Source of the DNA: Algoriphagus alkaliphilus
Lineage (GTDB): Bacteria > Bacteroidota > Bacteroidia > Cytophagales > Cyclobacteriaceae
Direction: 5' to 3'
NCBI RefSeq assembly: GCF_900103735.1
Contig: NZ_FMXE01000018.1
Location: forward strand, 33,404 to 97,403
DNA: 64,000 bases
The first letter of the stretch is position 1. Every line of letters starts with the position of its first letter. Below, piece after piece: positions 40,526 through 49,339 of the stretch. The translations under genes and the position numbers were made by a program. The notes beneath the pieces are model-generated. The model was not told the DNA's origin. It did no database searches and saw only the letters and a list, made by a program, of their open reading frames with translations.

Positions 40526-41296
40526 ATGGAAAGTACAGTAGCACAAAAACTAGAAGCTATCTACAACCTTCAACTCATAGATTCAAGACTAGATGCCATC
40601 GTAAAAGTAAGAGGAGCACTCCCTGAGGAAGTGCAAGATCTTGAAGATGAGATAGCAGGCTACGAAACCCGACTCGACAAATTCAAAACTGACATTGGAT
40701 CTTTCGAGGACGAAATCAAACGTTTTAAGGAAAACATCAAGGAGTCCGAAAAGCTGATCAAAAAGTATCAGGACCAGCAGATGAACGTACGAAACAATCG
40801 TGAGTACGATGCCATCACCAAAGAATTGGAACTTCAGGATCTTGAAATACAGGTTTCCAAAAAGAAAATCTCTGAAGCTGGTATGAAAATCGATCAGAAG
40901 AAGGTCGATTTGGAAGAGCTGAATGATTTAATGAAAGATCGCCAAAAAGATCTTGATTTAAAGAAAAATGAGCTTGACACCATTGTTTCCGAAAGCGAAT
41001 CCGAAGAAGGCAAACTTCAGGCTGACCGAGACAAAGCGATGAAAAAAGTAGATGACAGACTTGTAAAGTCATATACTAAAATCAGAGCAAATGCCAAGAA
41101 TGGTCTTGGTGTAGTTATGGTTAAAAGAGGTGCATGCGGAGGTTGTTTCAACACTGTCCCACCTCAAAGACAAGCAGACATCCGAGAGAAGAAAAAACTT
41201 ATCGTTTGCGAGCATTGTGGACGAATCCTAGCAGGGGTAGAAGATGAAGTTGAGGAGGAAAACACAAAGGCCAAAAGAAGATCCGCTAAGGCTTAA
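40526..41296 (+). CDS. Coiled-coil protein with C4-type zinc ribbon
   Basis: 256 residues. Residues 5-185 are long antiparallel coiled coil rich in Lys, Glu and Asp. The C-terminal zinc ribbon has the four Cys in KRGACGGCFNTV and IVCEHCGRIL. Homologues next to Nif3-like proteins are thought to act in RNA or ribosome-related processes, but this is not firmly known. It starts 3 nt after the nif3-like stop and is followed by a strong terminator, ending this two-gene unit. Confidence 0.92.
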   Translation: MESTVAQKLEAIYNLQLIDSRLDAIVKVRGALPEEVQDLEDEIAGYETRLDKFKTDIGSFEDEIKRFKENIKESEKLIKKYQDQQMNVRNNREYDAITKELELQDLEIQVSKKKISEAGMKIDQKKVDLEELNDLMKDRQKDLDLKKNELDTIVSESESEEGKLQADRDKAMKKVDDRLVKSYTKIRANAKNGLGVVMVKRGACGGCFNTVPPQRQADIREKKKLIVCEHCGRILAGVEDEVEEENTKAKRRSAKA

Positions 41297-41314
41297 TTGT
41301 TAAAATTTTATAGA

Positions 41315-41347
41315 AATCCCCGAAAATAAAATTTCGGGGATTTTTTT
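41315..41347 (+). terminator. Intrinsic terminator of the nif3/zinc-ribbon operon
   Basis: AATCCCCGAAA / TTTCGGGGATT with a short AT loop, followed by a run of seven T. It lies 19 nt after the zinc-ribbon stop codon. Confidence 0.88.
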
Positions 41348-41396
41348 GTGTCCATTTTTTTTGCTTTGTCGTAAGCATAAACACTATATTGATGCT

Positions 41397-41807
41397 ATGA
41401 AAAAAATTGTAACACTTCTTTTTGCCATGCTTTGCTGCGTTTCGGTATTCGCAAAGGATCCTGAATCCAAAACTTTTTTGGTGATTTTCAAAAGCAAAGA
41501 ATTAAAAGAAAGCAAAACCACGATCAGGGAAATTGAATCCCAATTTTCTTCTTTCTTTACCACCAAGCATTATTCCGGAAATTCCGAATTGGCTTTGACA
41601 ATTGAAATCCCAAGCTGCGATTTCGATAAGTGTTTTCTGGGGGAATTTCTTATCAACCTCCAAGACGGGAATAAAATCCAACTCCAACACCTTGCCTTCC
41701 GACTTTTTGATCTTACAGAAAACAAAAACCTATACCAATCATACCTCTCCATGTATGAGGAGAAACTTACCGCCAAGAAAAAAGCAGCAAAAACTTCTAG
41801 GTCTTAA
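41397..41807 (+). CDS. Small secreted protein of unknown function
   Basis: 136 residues from the ATG at 41397, which opens a clear signal peptide (MKKIVTLLFAMLCCVSVFAK). The upstream frame is open from a TTG inside the terminator but is unlikely to be used. The mature part is mixed alpha/beta with two Cys (in ISCDFDKC-like context, IPSCDFDKCFLGEF), possibly a disulfide. The C-terminus is basic. I do not recognise a family. It overlaps the convergent histidine phosphatase gene by 11 nt. Confidence 0.7.
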   Translation: MKKIVTLLFAMLCCVSVFAKDPESKTFLVIFKSKELKESKTTIREIESQFSSFFTTKHYSGNSELALTIEIPSCDFDKCFLGEFLINLQDGNKIQLQHLAFRLFDLTENKNLYQSYLSMYEEKLTAKKKAAKTSRS

Positions 41808-42426
41808 TCAAAGTCTTAAGGTGCTCTTGGCTATTAAATTTTTTAACCGTAAAGGTGTTATCCGATAACTGTTCAAGCTGGTAAAGGCACAGGTTGTTAT
41901 GCTCAAACTGATCCATATACCTCATGTCGTAGTTAAGAATAAGGCTAAGGAAAATCCGCATTGCCCTTCCATGCATACATACGAGGATATTTTCACCTGA
42001 ACCATTTAAGATTATTTCAATCCCCCTTCTCATTCGCTCAGCTACCTTGGTTGGGCTTTCCCCCCCAGCTATTGCATAATCCAAATTCCCCTGTTGCCAC
42101 TGATGCAGCATGTGGCGATAATATTCCCCTTCTTCAGGAGTCATTGGCGTACCTTCGTAGTCACCCCATGAGATCTCGTTGAGTTCTGACAATGCCCTAG
42201 TGGGAATTCCCAAGTCAATAAATTGCTGGATGGATTGCTTAGTCCTGATCAGTGCAGAGTGATAAATCTGATCAAAAGCGACATCCTTGTATGATTGAAA
42301 AAAGGCATTAGCCTGTGCTTGGCCCGTCGCATTTATTGGCGCGTCTATTCCACTACCCTGCACTACTCCTTGGAGATTGAAGTCAGTTTGCCCATGTCTG
42401 ACCAGGTAAATTTTTTTTAGATTCAA
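41797..42426 (-). CDS. Histidine phosphatase family protein (phosphoglycerate-mutase-like)
   Basis: 209 residues. The phospho-accepting His is in YLVRHGQTDFN, and further active-site residues lie in HSALIRTKQSIQ and in VCMHGRAMRIFLSL. The family includes phosphoglycerate mutases and small-molecule phosphatases; the substrate is not determinable here. The only in-frame start after the preceding stop is TTG at 42426 (codons for NLKKIYLVRHG follow), an unusual but supported start. It is divergent from the menaquinone operon. Confidence 0.88.
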   Translation of the reverse strand: MNLKKIYLVRHGQTDFNLQGVVQGSGIDAPINATGQAQANAFFQSYKDVAFDQIYHSALIRTKQSIQQFIDLGIPTRALSELNEISWGDYEGTPMTPEEGEYYRHMLHQWQQGNLDYAIAGGESPTKVAERMRRGIEIILNGSGENILVCMHGRAMRIFLSLILNYDMRYMDQFEHNNLCLYQLEQLSDNTFTVKKFNSQEHLKTLIKT

Positions 42427-42433
42427 GTTTCTC

Positions 42434-42441
42434 TATTTTTG
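42434..42441 (+). promoter_or_regulatory. Bacteroidota -7 box upstream of the menI-menF-menD operon
   Basis: TATTTTTG, an exact TAnnTTTG match, lies 38 nt before the thioesterase ATG. It is in the short gap between divergent genes. Confidence 0.45.
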
Positions 42442-42479
42442 TTCGGAGTCCAAATAAACTTTATTCAGCCCATATTTTA

Positions 42480-42902
42480 ATGATTTTTCTATCTCAACCA
42501 TCCCTTGATCAACTCAATTTCACGAGAGAAGAAACTTTGGTGAATCATTTGGGTATAGAATTTACCGGCATCGGTCAAGATTATCTTGAGGCTACGATGC
42601 CCGTAGATCATCGAACCAAGCAGCCTATGGGATTGTTACATGGGGGAGCAAACGTTGTTTTGGCCGAGACATTGGGAAGCGTGGCTTCATCGCTCACTTT
42701 AGATCTCACAAAATTTAGCTGTGTTGGATTGGAAATCAATGCGAACCACCTCAAATCAGTAAGAGAAGGAACTGTGAAAGGCGTCGCTAGACCTATTCAT
42801 ATCGGAAGGACAACACAGGTTTGGGAGATAAAAATTTTCAATGAAGCAAGACAGTTGTGCTGCATTAGCAGAATAACGATGGCCATTTTAGAAAAAAAAT
42901 GA
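42480..42902 (+). CDS. menI: Hotdog-fold thioesterase, probable DHNA-CoA thioesterase
   Basis: 140 residues, a PaaI/YbgC-like hotdog fold. The active-site region is MGLLHGGANVVLAETLGSVA, preceded by the conserved RTKQPMG. It is the first gene of a cluster with menF and menD and overlaps menF by 4 nt (ATGA), so hydrolysis of 1,4-dihydroxy-2-naphthoyl-CoA in menaquinone synthesis is the likely role. The family fold is seen; the substrate is inferred from context. Confidence 0.82.
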   Translation: MIFLSQPSLDQLNFTREETLVNHLGIEFTGIGQDYLEATMPVDHRTKQPMGLLHGGANVVLAETLGSVASSLTLDLTKFSCVGLEINANHLKSVREGTVKGVARPIHIGRTTQVWEIKIFNEARQLCCISRITMAILEKK

Positions 42903-44116
42903 ACGAAACGGCAAATTTAACAGGCACGACTCAATCCGAAATTTTGGATTTCCTTTTTCTTAAGGGTTTTACCTCAGGTGGTTCATTTGCGATTTGGAGG
43001 AAACCCCTATCTAAAAAACTGGAATTTCTCCTGGACGACCAAGAAATCCCTTACAAAGTAGATTTAGCTTTTGAGGAGCTTCCAGCGGGGTTTATCGTCC
43101 ATCCGTTTGCAGATCAGGAAGATAAAAAGGCCTATTTCATCAAGTCAACCAGATATTTTAGCTTTATCCTTGATCAGGAAACAGTAAAAGAGGATTTGCC
43201 TGAGTGGGTCAAATCTTCCGAAGATCAATCGCTGACTTCCATAAAAGCAGCGATCAATCACCTGGTCAGAAAAAAATCTGAAGCTTCGTGCTCTGAAAAT
43301 CTTCAGGCTGATGAAAAGAGTCATTTCATGCGTCTTGTTCAGCATGGAGTGGAAGCGATCGATGCAGGAAAGCTTGAAAAAGTAGTCCCCGCCCGTACCA
43401 AGTTGATTTCAGTTCCGGAAAATTTTGATCTTGGAAATGCACTTCTACAGATGCTTCAAGCTTACCCTAATTCCTTTGTTAATTTTTTCCACATTCCCAA
43501 GGTAGGCACTTGGGTTGGAGCCAGCCCCGAAACCTTGATCAAAACGGGGGGTGACCATTTTTACACCATGGCCCTTGCCGGAACTCAAAAAGCAATTGGT
43601 GAACATCCTCTCAAATCAGCGGCATGGACACAGAAAGAGATCGAGGAACAGGCTTTGGTATGCCGCTATATTGTGGACTGCTTTAAAAAGATCCGTCTGA
43701 GGGAATACGAAGAGCATGGCCCCAAAACAATCATGGCCGGAAATCTCCTTCATCTCAGGACTGACTTTAAAGTAGACATGAAAGCCACCAGATTTCCTCA
43801 GTTGGGCTCTGTCATGTTGGATTTATTACATCCGACATCTGCTGTTTGCGGGATGCCGAGAAAAGAAGCACATGAATTCTTGCAAGAAAATGAAGGTTTT
43901 GACCGCTCATTTTTTGCCGGATTTCTCGGCCCGGTAAATATTGAAGGCGAAACATCAATTTTTGTAAATCTCCGAACTGCTTCATTCAAAGGGGAAAAGG
44001 CAATTCTCTATGCGGGTGCAGGAGTGACAGAAGATTCTGATCCCGAAAAAGAATGGGAGGAAACTGAACTCAAATGCCAGATCATCGGAAAATTCATCCA
44101 AACACCATCCACTTGA
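42899..44116 (+). CDS. menF: Isochorismate synthase
   Basis: 405 residues. It converts chorismate to isochorismate for menaquinone. The C-terminal chorismate-binding domain shows KLEKVVPARTK, the catalytic-region GASPETLIKTGGDHF, AGTQKAIGEHPLK, HLRTDFKVDM, HPTSAVCGMPRKEA and the Mg-binding end GAGVTEDSDPEKEWEET. It overlaps the thioesterase gene by 4 nt upstream. Because menD follows, menaquinone rather than siderophore synthesis is inferred. Confidence 0.95.
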   Translation: MNETANLTGTTQSEILDFLFLKGFTSGGSFAIWRKPLSKKLEFLLDDQEIPYKVDLAFEELPAGFIVHPFADQEDKKAYFIKSTRYFSFILDQETVKEDLPEWVKSSEDQSLTSIKAAINHLVRKKSEASCSENLQADEKSHFMRLVQHGVEAIDAGKLEKVVPARTKLISVPENFDLGNALLQMLQAYPNSFVNFFHIPKVGTWVGASPETLIKTGGDHFYTMALAGTQKAIGEHPLKSAAWTQKEIEEQALVCRYIVDCFKKIRLREYEEHGPKTIMAGNLLHLRTDFKVDMKATRFPQLGSVMLDLLHPTSAVCGMPRKEAHEFLQENEGFDRSFFAGFLGPVNIEGETSIFVNLRTASFKGEKAILYAGAGVTEDSDPEKEWEETELKCQIIGKFIQTPST

Positions 44117-45801
44117 TTATCCAGCCCATCTTAGACCTTGTCGCAATTTGCGCAAAAAAAGGAATCGAACATGCTATCCTTTCTCCGGGTTCGCGTTGTG
44201 CTCCCTTGACATTGGCATTTGTACGTCATCCTGATATACATGCCCGAACCATCTCCGATGAACGTTCGGCTGCATTCATGGCGCTTGGGATGGCCCAGCA
44301 ACTCGGACAGCCGGTGGTGTTGGTTTGTACTTCTGGTTCGGCAGCGTTAAATTATTATCCGGCAATCGCAGAGGCTTTTTTCCAACAGGTTCCACTTTTA
44401 ATTCTGACAGCAGACCGGCCACCTGAATGGGTTGATCAATGGGATGGACAGACGATTTTTCAAGCGGATGTCTATGGCAAACATGTTAAAAAAAGCTTCC
44501 AATTTCCAGATTCATTTGCAAATGAAGCCCAAGTTTGGCATGCCGGGCGAATCGTAAATGAAGCAATTAATCTTGCCAAGCTATTTCCAGCAGGTCCGGT
44601 CCACATTAATATTCCACTTCGTGAGCCCTTTTATCCTGCGGAAGCTGAGAAGTTTGTTTTCCCGGATCATCCGCGTGAATTTACTAGCGTCACCAGCCAA
44701 ACTCAACTCAGCGAGGAAAGTCTAAAGCATATCAAAAACAGACTGAATGAAGTCAAGCGGCTTGTAATCGTTCCCGGTCAACAAAAACCAAATGCACAGA
44801 TTCAATCGCTTTTGAATGAATTGGCAACAAACAAAAAAGCCGTAGTAATTACAGATTCTATATCCAACCTGCAGGGAGATCACTGCATCAACCTCCATGA
44901 TCATTGGCTGGGGAATGAAAATCTTCACCAGGATTTAGCACCGGATTTGGTGATCAGCTTTGGCAAATCAGTGATTTCAAAGTCGCTAAAGCAATTTCTG
45001 AGAAAATCAGAAGCATCCCATTGGCATATTCAGGCAGATGGGCAGGCCAAAGACACCTACCAGCGACTCACCCGTATTTTGGCCTGTTCCCCTGCTGCAT
45101 TTTTGAATTGGCTCCTTCTACATCTTCCCCTTCAAAGTCAGGATTATTTCTCAAAATGGAGTAGTCTGGAAACTAAGGTTAATCAAGCTCTCCCTCAAGT
45201 ATTCGAAACCACTGAATTTGGCGAGTATCCTGCCTTATTTTTCCTCCTGAAAAAAATACCCCCGTTTTCTAAAATTCACTTGGCTAATAGCATGGCGGTT
45301 CGTTATGTTAATTTTCTTGGGAAAAGAAATCAGGAAATCATCTGTAACCGTGGCACAAGCGGAATTGACGGTTCGAACAGTACAGCGGTAGGCTGCACCT
45401 TCACCACCAAAGAACCAGTCACTCTGATTACCGGAGATATGGCATTCTTTTATGACAGGAATGCATTTTGGCACAATTACACCACGCCCAATTTGCGGAT
45501 TGTGGTGCTCAATAATCATGCGGGAGGGATTTTTAGATTAATCGACGGGCCAGCTGCACAGCCTGAACTGGAGGAATTCTTTGAAACCAAACAGCAGCTT
45601 TCCGCAAATCATCTTGCGGAAGAATTTGGATTTTTCTACCTCAAAGTGACGAGCATGGAGGAATTAAAAACTTCATTGAGCGACTTTTATGAACCCTCTA
45701 TCCACCCAAAAATCCTTGAAATTGAAACTTCCAGTTCCAAAAACGCGGAGCTTTTGAAGGAAATTAAAGGAAAGATTAGAGCGGTCTTGGATGAATCCTG
45801 A
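44113..45801 (+). CDS. menD: 2-succinyl-5-enolpyruvyl-6-hydroxy-3-cyclohexene-1-carboxylate synthase
   Basis: About 562 residues, a thiamine-diphosphate enzyme adding a succinyl group to isochorismate. The N-terminus reads IIQPILDLVAICAKKGIEHA, followed by ILSPGSRCAPLTLAF and the ThDP/Mg segment ITGDMAFFYDRNAF with LNNHAGGIFR. I chose the TTG at 44113, because it overlaps the menF stop by 4 nt (TTGA) and puts the first residue at the normal family position. The in-frame ATG at 44074 would add 13 residues buried in menF. Confidence 0.95.
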   Translation: MIIQPILDLVAICAKKGIEHAILSPGSRCAPLTLAFVRHPDIHARTISDERSAAFMALGMAQQLGQPVVLVCTSGSAALNYYPAIAEAFFQQVPLLILTADRPPEWVDQWDGQTIFQADVYGKHVKKSFQFPDSFANEAQVWHAGRIVNEAINLAKLFPAGPVHINIPLREPFYPAEAEKFVFPDHPREFTSVTSQTQLSEESLKHIKNRLNEVKRLVIVPGQQKPNAQIQSLLNELATNKKAVVITDSISNLQGDHCINLHDHWLGNENLHQDLAPDLVISFGKSVISKSLKQFLRKSEASHWHIQADGQAKDTYQRLTRILACSPAAFLNWLLLHLPLQSQDYFSKWSSLETKVNQALPQVFETTEFGEYPALFFLLKKIPPFSKIHLANSMAVRYVNFLGKRNQEIICNRGTSGIDGSNSTAVGCTFTTKEPVTLITGDMAFFYDRNAFWHNYTTPNLRIVVLNNHAGGIFRLIDGPAAQPELEEFFETKQQLSANHLAEEFGFFYLKVTSMEELKTSLSDFYEPSIHPKILEIETSSSKNAELLKEIKGKIRAVLDES

Positions 45802-45818
45802 TTGAATTATCGGCTTGT

Positions 45819-46934
45819 TTATTTCTTCTGAAAAACCCGGATGTAATCTACTTTCATTTCCTGAGGGAAAACTGTACTTGCATCAGGACTACCGGGCCAG
45901 ATTCCACCCACGGCCACATTTAGGACAAAAAAGAAAGGTTTGTGAAATTCATCCAAGCCCGGAGGAGTGATGTCTATGACGTGGTATTGAACACCATCAA
46001 GCAGCCACACGATTTTTTGCTGATCCCAATTGATCGAAAAGACATGAAACTCATCATTAAAGATCCCAAAGGGCAACTTGGTGCTCCCTCCATAATTTGC
46101 ATAGTTTCCGTTATTGTCCCAATGAACTGTCCCGTGGACTGTCCCGTCTTGGTTGTCTTTACTGCCACCGATCATTTCCATGATGTCAATCTCTCCACAC
46201 TTCGGCCAGCTGACCTCAGAGATATTTTCGCCCAACATCCAAAGCGCAGGCCACAAACCTTGTCCTTTGGGGAGTTTTGCCCGGATATCTATTCTGCCAT
46301 AAGTGAAGAATTTATTTCCTTTGGTGATCAGCCTTGATGAGGTATAATTTCTGCTCCCTGCATTTTCCCGTTTGGCAGTGATGGTCAGATTGCCATTTTG
46401 CAGGCTTGTATTTTCTTTTTTGTAATACTCCAGCTCTTGATTTCCCCATCCACATAGACTCGGACAGCCATCCCCCAGTTCAAATATCCAATCAGAGGAA
46501 AGCACTGAACCGTTGAATTCATCTGCCCAAACTAAATTATACCCATCATAATTAGATGGACTGCTATATCCTGTATTTGGATCCAAACCCAAGGCGGCGG
46601 CATTCAAACTTACTGTTTGAGAAGAAACCACAAAATCGGTCTCAGAAGAATGAGCCTGAACAACCAGAATAAACTCGCCTCTTTGGGTGTAAGTATGAGT
46701 AGCTGAATTTCCCTCAACTCTTCGCAATGACTCCCCAGCAGAACCGAAGTTCACTTTAAAAAAAACAGCATCATCTGCTGTGAAATTGGCTTTGACAAGT
46801 CCATTTCCGAGAAGATCTACAGAAACAAGTAAGTTATCAGGCAATTTTTTTGGATCATCTGTGGGATCTTCTGAGCAGGAGGAAAATAAGATTAGGCTAA
46901 AAAAGAGGCTAAGTAATTGAATTCCCCGATTCAT
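45819..46934 (-). CDS. Glycoside hydrolase family 16 lipoprotein (laminarinase-like)
   Basis: 371 residues. The lipoprotein signal ends in the lipobox LILFSSC, so it is anchored to a membrane, probably exposed outside. Residues 35-125 form a PKD-like beta domain. The GH16 catalytic domain covers 135-370, with the catalytic motif CGEIDIMEMIGG (nucleophile and acid/base Glu in EIDIME) and the conserved GQGLWPALWML. The most likely activity is on beta-1,3-glucan. No SusC/SusD pair is adjacent, so this is not a full utilisation locus. It is convergent with menD. Confidence 0.93.
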   Translation of the reverse strand: MNRGIQLLSLFFSLILFSSCSEDPTDDPKKLPDNLLVSVDLLGNGLVKANFTADDAVFFKVNFGSAGESLRRVEGNSATHTYTQRGEFILVVQAHSSETDFVVSSQTVSLNAAALGLDPNTGYSSPSNYDGYNLVWADEFNGSVLSSDWIFELGDGCPSLCGWGNQELEYYKKENTSLQNGNLTITAKRENAGSRNYTSSRLITKGNKFFTYGRIDIRAKLPKGQGLWPALWMLGENISEVSWPKCGEIDIMEMIGGSKDNQDGTVHGTVHWDNNGNYANYGGSTKLPFGIFNDEFHVFSINWDQQKIVWLLDGVQYHVIDITPPGLDEFHKPFFFVLNVAVGGIWPGSPDASTVFPQEMKVDYIRVFQKK

Positions 46935-47202
46935 GACGTGTGATTTATGCCATGAATATAATCGAATATAACTTAAGATGAAATCGAGCCTGCCTGAGGC
47001 AGAAAGGCATGACTAAAAAGTCACACACTGGGATGATTATCGACCATGCGAGATTCCCTGTCCGACTACAGGCGGGCATGGGGCCTCAAAGAAAAAATTA
47101 TAAACACATGAAATGCCCATGAGAAAGGCTTCTCACACAGGGGAATGATTATCCGGGGCATTCCATCTGACCATTAAAAAACAAAATATAAACAGATGAA
47201 AG
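46935..47202. other. Intergenic stretch with several small palindromes
   Basis: No gene is seen. Palindrome-like words include CTGCCT-GA-GGCAG (about 46991-47003) and GGAATG...CATTCC (about 47141-47163). The latter includes ATGATTATCCGG, which resembles the left end of the 150-bp repeat family, but no right end or direct repeat was found. Confidence 0.35.
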
Positions 47203-48030
47203 TCAGTCGACTATTCGCTCGGCGTTGAAATCGGGAGAAGAAGATCTCCCGATTTTATTTATTGCCCAGATCATTAATCCCAATTGCCCTATTTCGAAAA
47301 GTGTCAATGGAATAAGTCCAAAAATCACTCCTACCCCTGAGAATATCAAGATTCCGGCGATAAGTCCCAAAGCACCCACGATTTGCGGAATGTTAGACCA
47401 GCGTTTTTTGTAAGTGAGATATCCAATTCCCATGAAGGCATAACAAAAGCCAAAGGAAATCAACTTGACTAAATAGTAATCCTCCAAAGTCAATTGACCC
47501 GTAATAAGTCCATAGCAATCTATAGAATACCAGATCAGATTCGCTCCGATCATTGTCCAAAGCGAAATTTTCAGAATCAAATTCGGGATGAAAGATTCCA
47601 GTCTAATCCATCCATATAAAAAGGCGACATAAGTGAGGAAGGTGCCGATTTTTACACCAATAAATGCTGAAGCATCAGCATTGGGTCCGTTTTCGATCCA
47701 TTCGTATTCCATCCCTATTTCGAAAAAGGCCAGAAAAAAATAAATCAATCCTGCTGCGAAGGCAAAGTAAAGGTATGCCGGGACTTTTTTGTCTTCATCC
47801 ACGAAGCCATTTTTAAGTTCCTCCCACTTGAAGTCCAGGGCTTCAAACAATGCCTTTATTGTATAACTCCTTGGAGTCACCTCCCCTGCTTCGATGCGCT
47901 GAATCGTGCGCACGTTCAGGTTGCATTTTTCGACGAGTTCTTCCTGCGTCAGTCCTTTGGCTTTTCTCAGTTCAGAGATTTTTCTGCCCAATTCCGGTTG
48001 CTTCATAAGTAGTAGATTTTGATTAACCAT
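47203..48030 (-). CDS. XRE-type helix-turn-helix protein with membrane domain
   Basis: 275 residues. Residues 8-75 form an HTH_3 DNA-binding domain (LGRKISELRKAKGLTQEELV, NVRTIQRIEAGE). After a short linker, six or so hydrophobic segments follow (for example AYLYFAFAAGLIYFFLAFFE and IVGALGLIAGILIFSGVGVI), ending in the inner membrane. It may be a membrane-bound regulator. Two ATG starts are possible, at 48030 and 48006 (MKQPELGRK); the shorter one fits the usual XRE start. No target is apparent. Confidence 0.85.
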   Translation of the reverse strand: MVNQNLLLMKQPELGRKISELRKAKGLTQEELVEKCNLNVRTIQRIEAGEVTPRSYTIKALFEALDFKWEELKNGFVDEDKKVPAYLYFAFAAGLIYFFLAFFEIGMEYEWIENGPNADASAFIGVKIGTFLTYVAFLYGWIRLESFIPNLILKISLWTMIGANLIWYSIDCYGLITGQLTLEDYYLVKLISFGFCYAFMGIGYLTYKKRWSNIPQIVGALGLIAGILIFSGVGVIFGLIPLTLFEIGQLGLMIWAINKIGRSSSPDFNAERIVD

Positions 48031-48220
48031 GGCAAGATCTGGGATTGGATTTTGACTTTGGACGTACAGGAGTCGGTTTTAACCCGACATTCGCCCGACA
48101 TTTGATTTTAGGGTTAAAATAGGGGAATTTGCGATGCGATTGAAAAATTTGAAAATTCAAAAATTGCAATGCTTCGGCTCCGCTCAGCACAAGGATTGGA
48201 AAATTTGGCCACCCAATCTT

Positions 48221-49087
48221 TTAAATTAGAGGTAGCACTTTGATCAGAGCAGGGTTGCGATTTACTGGCTTCCAAATCACCGAAAGCTCGGTAAACTGTG
48301 GGATTCCGGGAATTTCCATAAACCGCACCTTCAGGTCATAGCCTTCTTTCAGGGAAGTCGGAACAATCGCCACGCCCAATCCATTTTCCACCAATCGAAA
48401 TATCGTCAGTGCATGAACCGATTTATGACGGATTTTTGGCGAAAAGCCGGAATCCTTACAAATACTCAAAATCTGCTCGTAGTAATAATTGGAGTAATCA
48501 CTCGAAAACAGGATGAAAGAATCGTCCCTAAACTGGGAAATAGATTTGAAATCCTGAACAGGGATCGGATGACTTTCAGGAACGACCAGGGAAAATGAAT
48601 CTCTCAAAACCGGCTTCATCACCAAATCATCGGGAACAGAAGCCAATCGGACAAAACCCATATCCAGCTTATCCTTTTGGATCATTTCTACCTGCATGGC
48701 ATTGCTCAGCTCCTCCAAACTTGTGGTGATCAAGGGTTGCTCCGAGTTGAGCTTTGTCAACAGATCAGGCAAGACCCGATTGGATGCCGAACCCAGAAAG
48801 CCGATTCGAAGTTCCCCTACTTTCCCTGAATCAATCAGCTTCAATTGGTTTTTGGCAGACTCCAGATGATTGATCACAAAATCGACTTCATCCTTAAAAT
48901 ATACCCCTGCTACGGTCAATTCAACGTGTTTTTTATCCCGCTCGAAAAGCTGCACTCCCAACAATTCCTCCAACTGCTTGATCTGTCTACTGAGTCCTGG
49001 TTGGGAAATATACAGCCGTTCGGCAGCTTTCCGATAGTTTAACTCTTCGGCCACTGCCTGAAAGTAAAGTAAATGCCTGAGCTCCAT
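48221..49087 (-). CDS. LysR-family transcriptional regulator
   Basis: 288 residues from the ATG at 49087 (MELRHLLYFQAVAEELNYRK), the classic LysR opening; an upstream in-frame start would add 14 non-conserved residues. The winged HTH covers 1-60 (AAERLYISQPGLSRQIKQLE), and the effector-binding domain covers 90-288. It is divergent from hutH with about 250 nt between, so control of histidine degradation is a reasonable inference. The effector is unknown. Confidence 0.92.
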   Translation of the reverse strand: MELRHLLYFQAVAEELNYRKAAERLYISQPGLSRQIKQLEELLGVQLFERDKKHVELTVAGVYFKDEVDFVINHLESAKNQLKLIDSGKVGELRIGFLGSASNRVLPDLLTKLNSEQPLITTSLEELSNAMQVEMIQKDKLDMGFVRLASVPDDLVMKPVLRDSFSLVVPESHPIPVQDFKSISQFRDDSFILFSSDYSNYYYEQILSICKDSGFSPKIRHKSVHALTIFRLVENGLGVAIVPTSLKEGYDLKVRFMEIPGIPQFTELSVIWKPVNRNPALIKVLPLI

Positions 49088-49163
49088 TGATACCTGCCAG
49101 TTATTGAATACTGACAAAAATAGTATCAATAAGCATCAAAAAGAAGCAGTAATTTTGAATAAA

Positions 49164-49326
49164 CCTTTGAGGTCATGAAGACCTCGAATGTTTTAGACTA
49201 TAATTTATGCCTCTGTCTGTATCCTCACAGACCGAAATGTTCTGATTCTGCCCCGGTTTGTATCTTCAAAATTCTGAAATTCTAACAGCGTAAATAATCC
49301 TTCGAGGTTTCTGAAGACCTCAAAGG
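49164..49326. repeat. Inverted repeat pair in the LysR-hutH intergenic region
   Basis: CCTTTGAGGTCATGAAGACC at 49164-49183 (continuing TCGAA) is matched in inverted orientation by CCTTCGAGGTTTCTGAAGAC at 49299-49318 (continuing CTCAAAGG). Each copy is itself a hairpin, GAGGTC/GACCTC. The pair flanks about 110 bp of the hutH leader and could serve as terminators or operator sites. This is a sequence observation; a regulatory role is inference. Confidence 0.55.
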
Positions 49327-49339
49327 ATTTCTCACAATC

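Noticed and set aside
41346..41396. Longer start for the small secreted protein
   Set aside because: The upstream codons begin at a TTG inside the T-run of a terminator and would spoil the signal peptide; the ATG at 41397 is preferred.
47141..47163. Sixth copy of the 150-bp repeat (ATGATTATCCGG)
   Set aside because: Only about 10 bases match the left end; no inner block, right end or 9-bp direct repeat is present.
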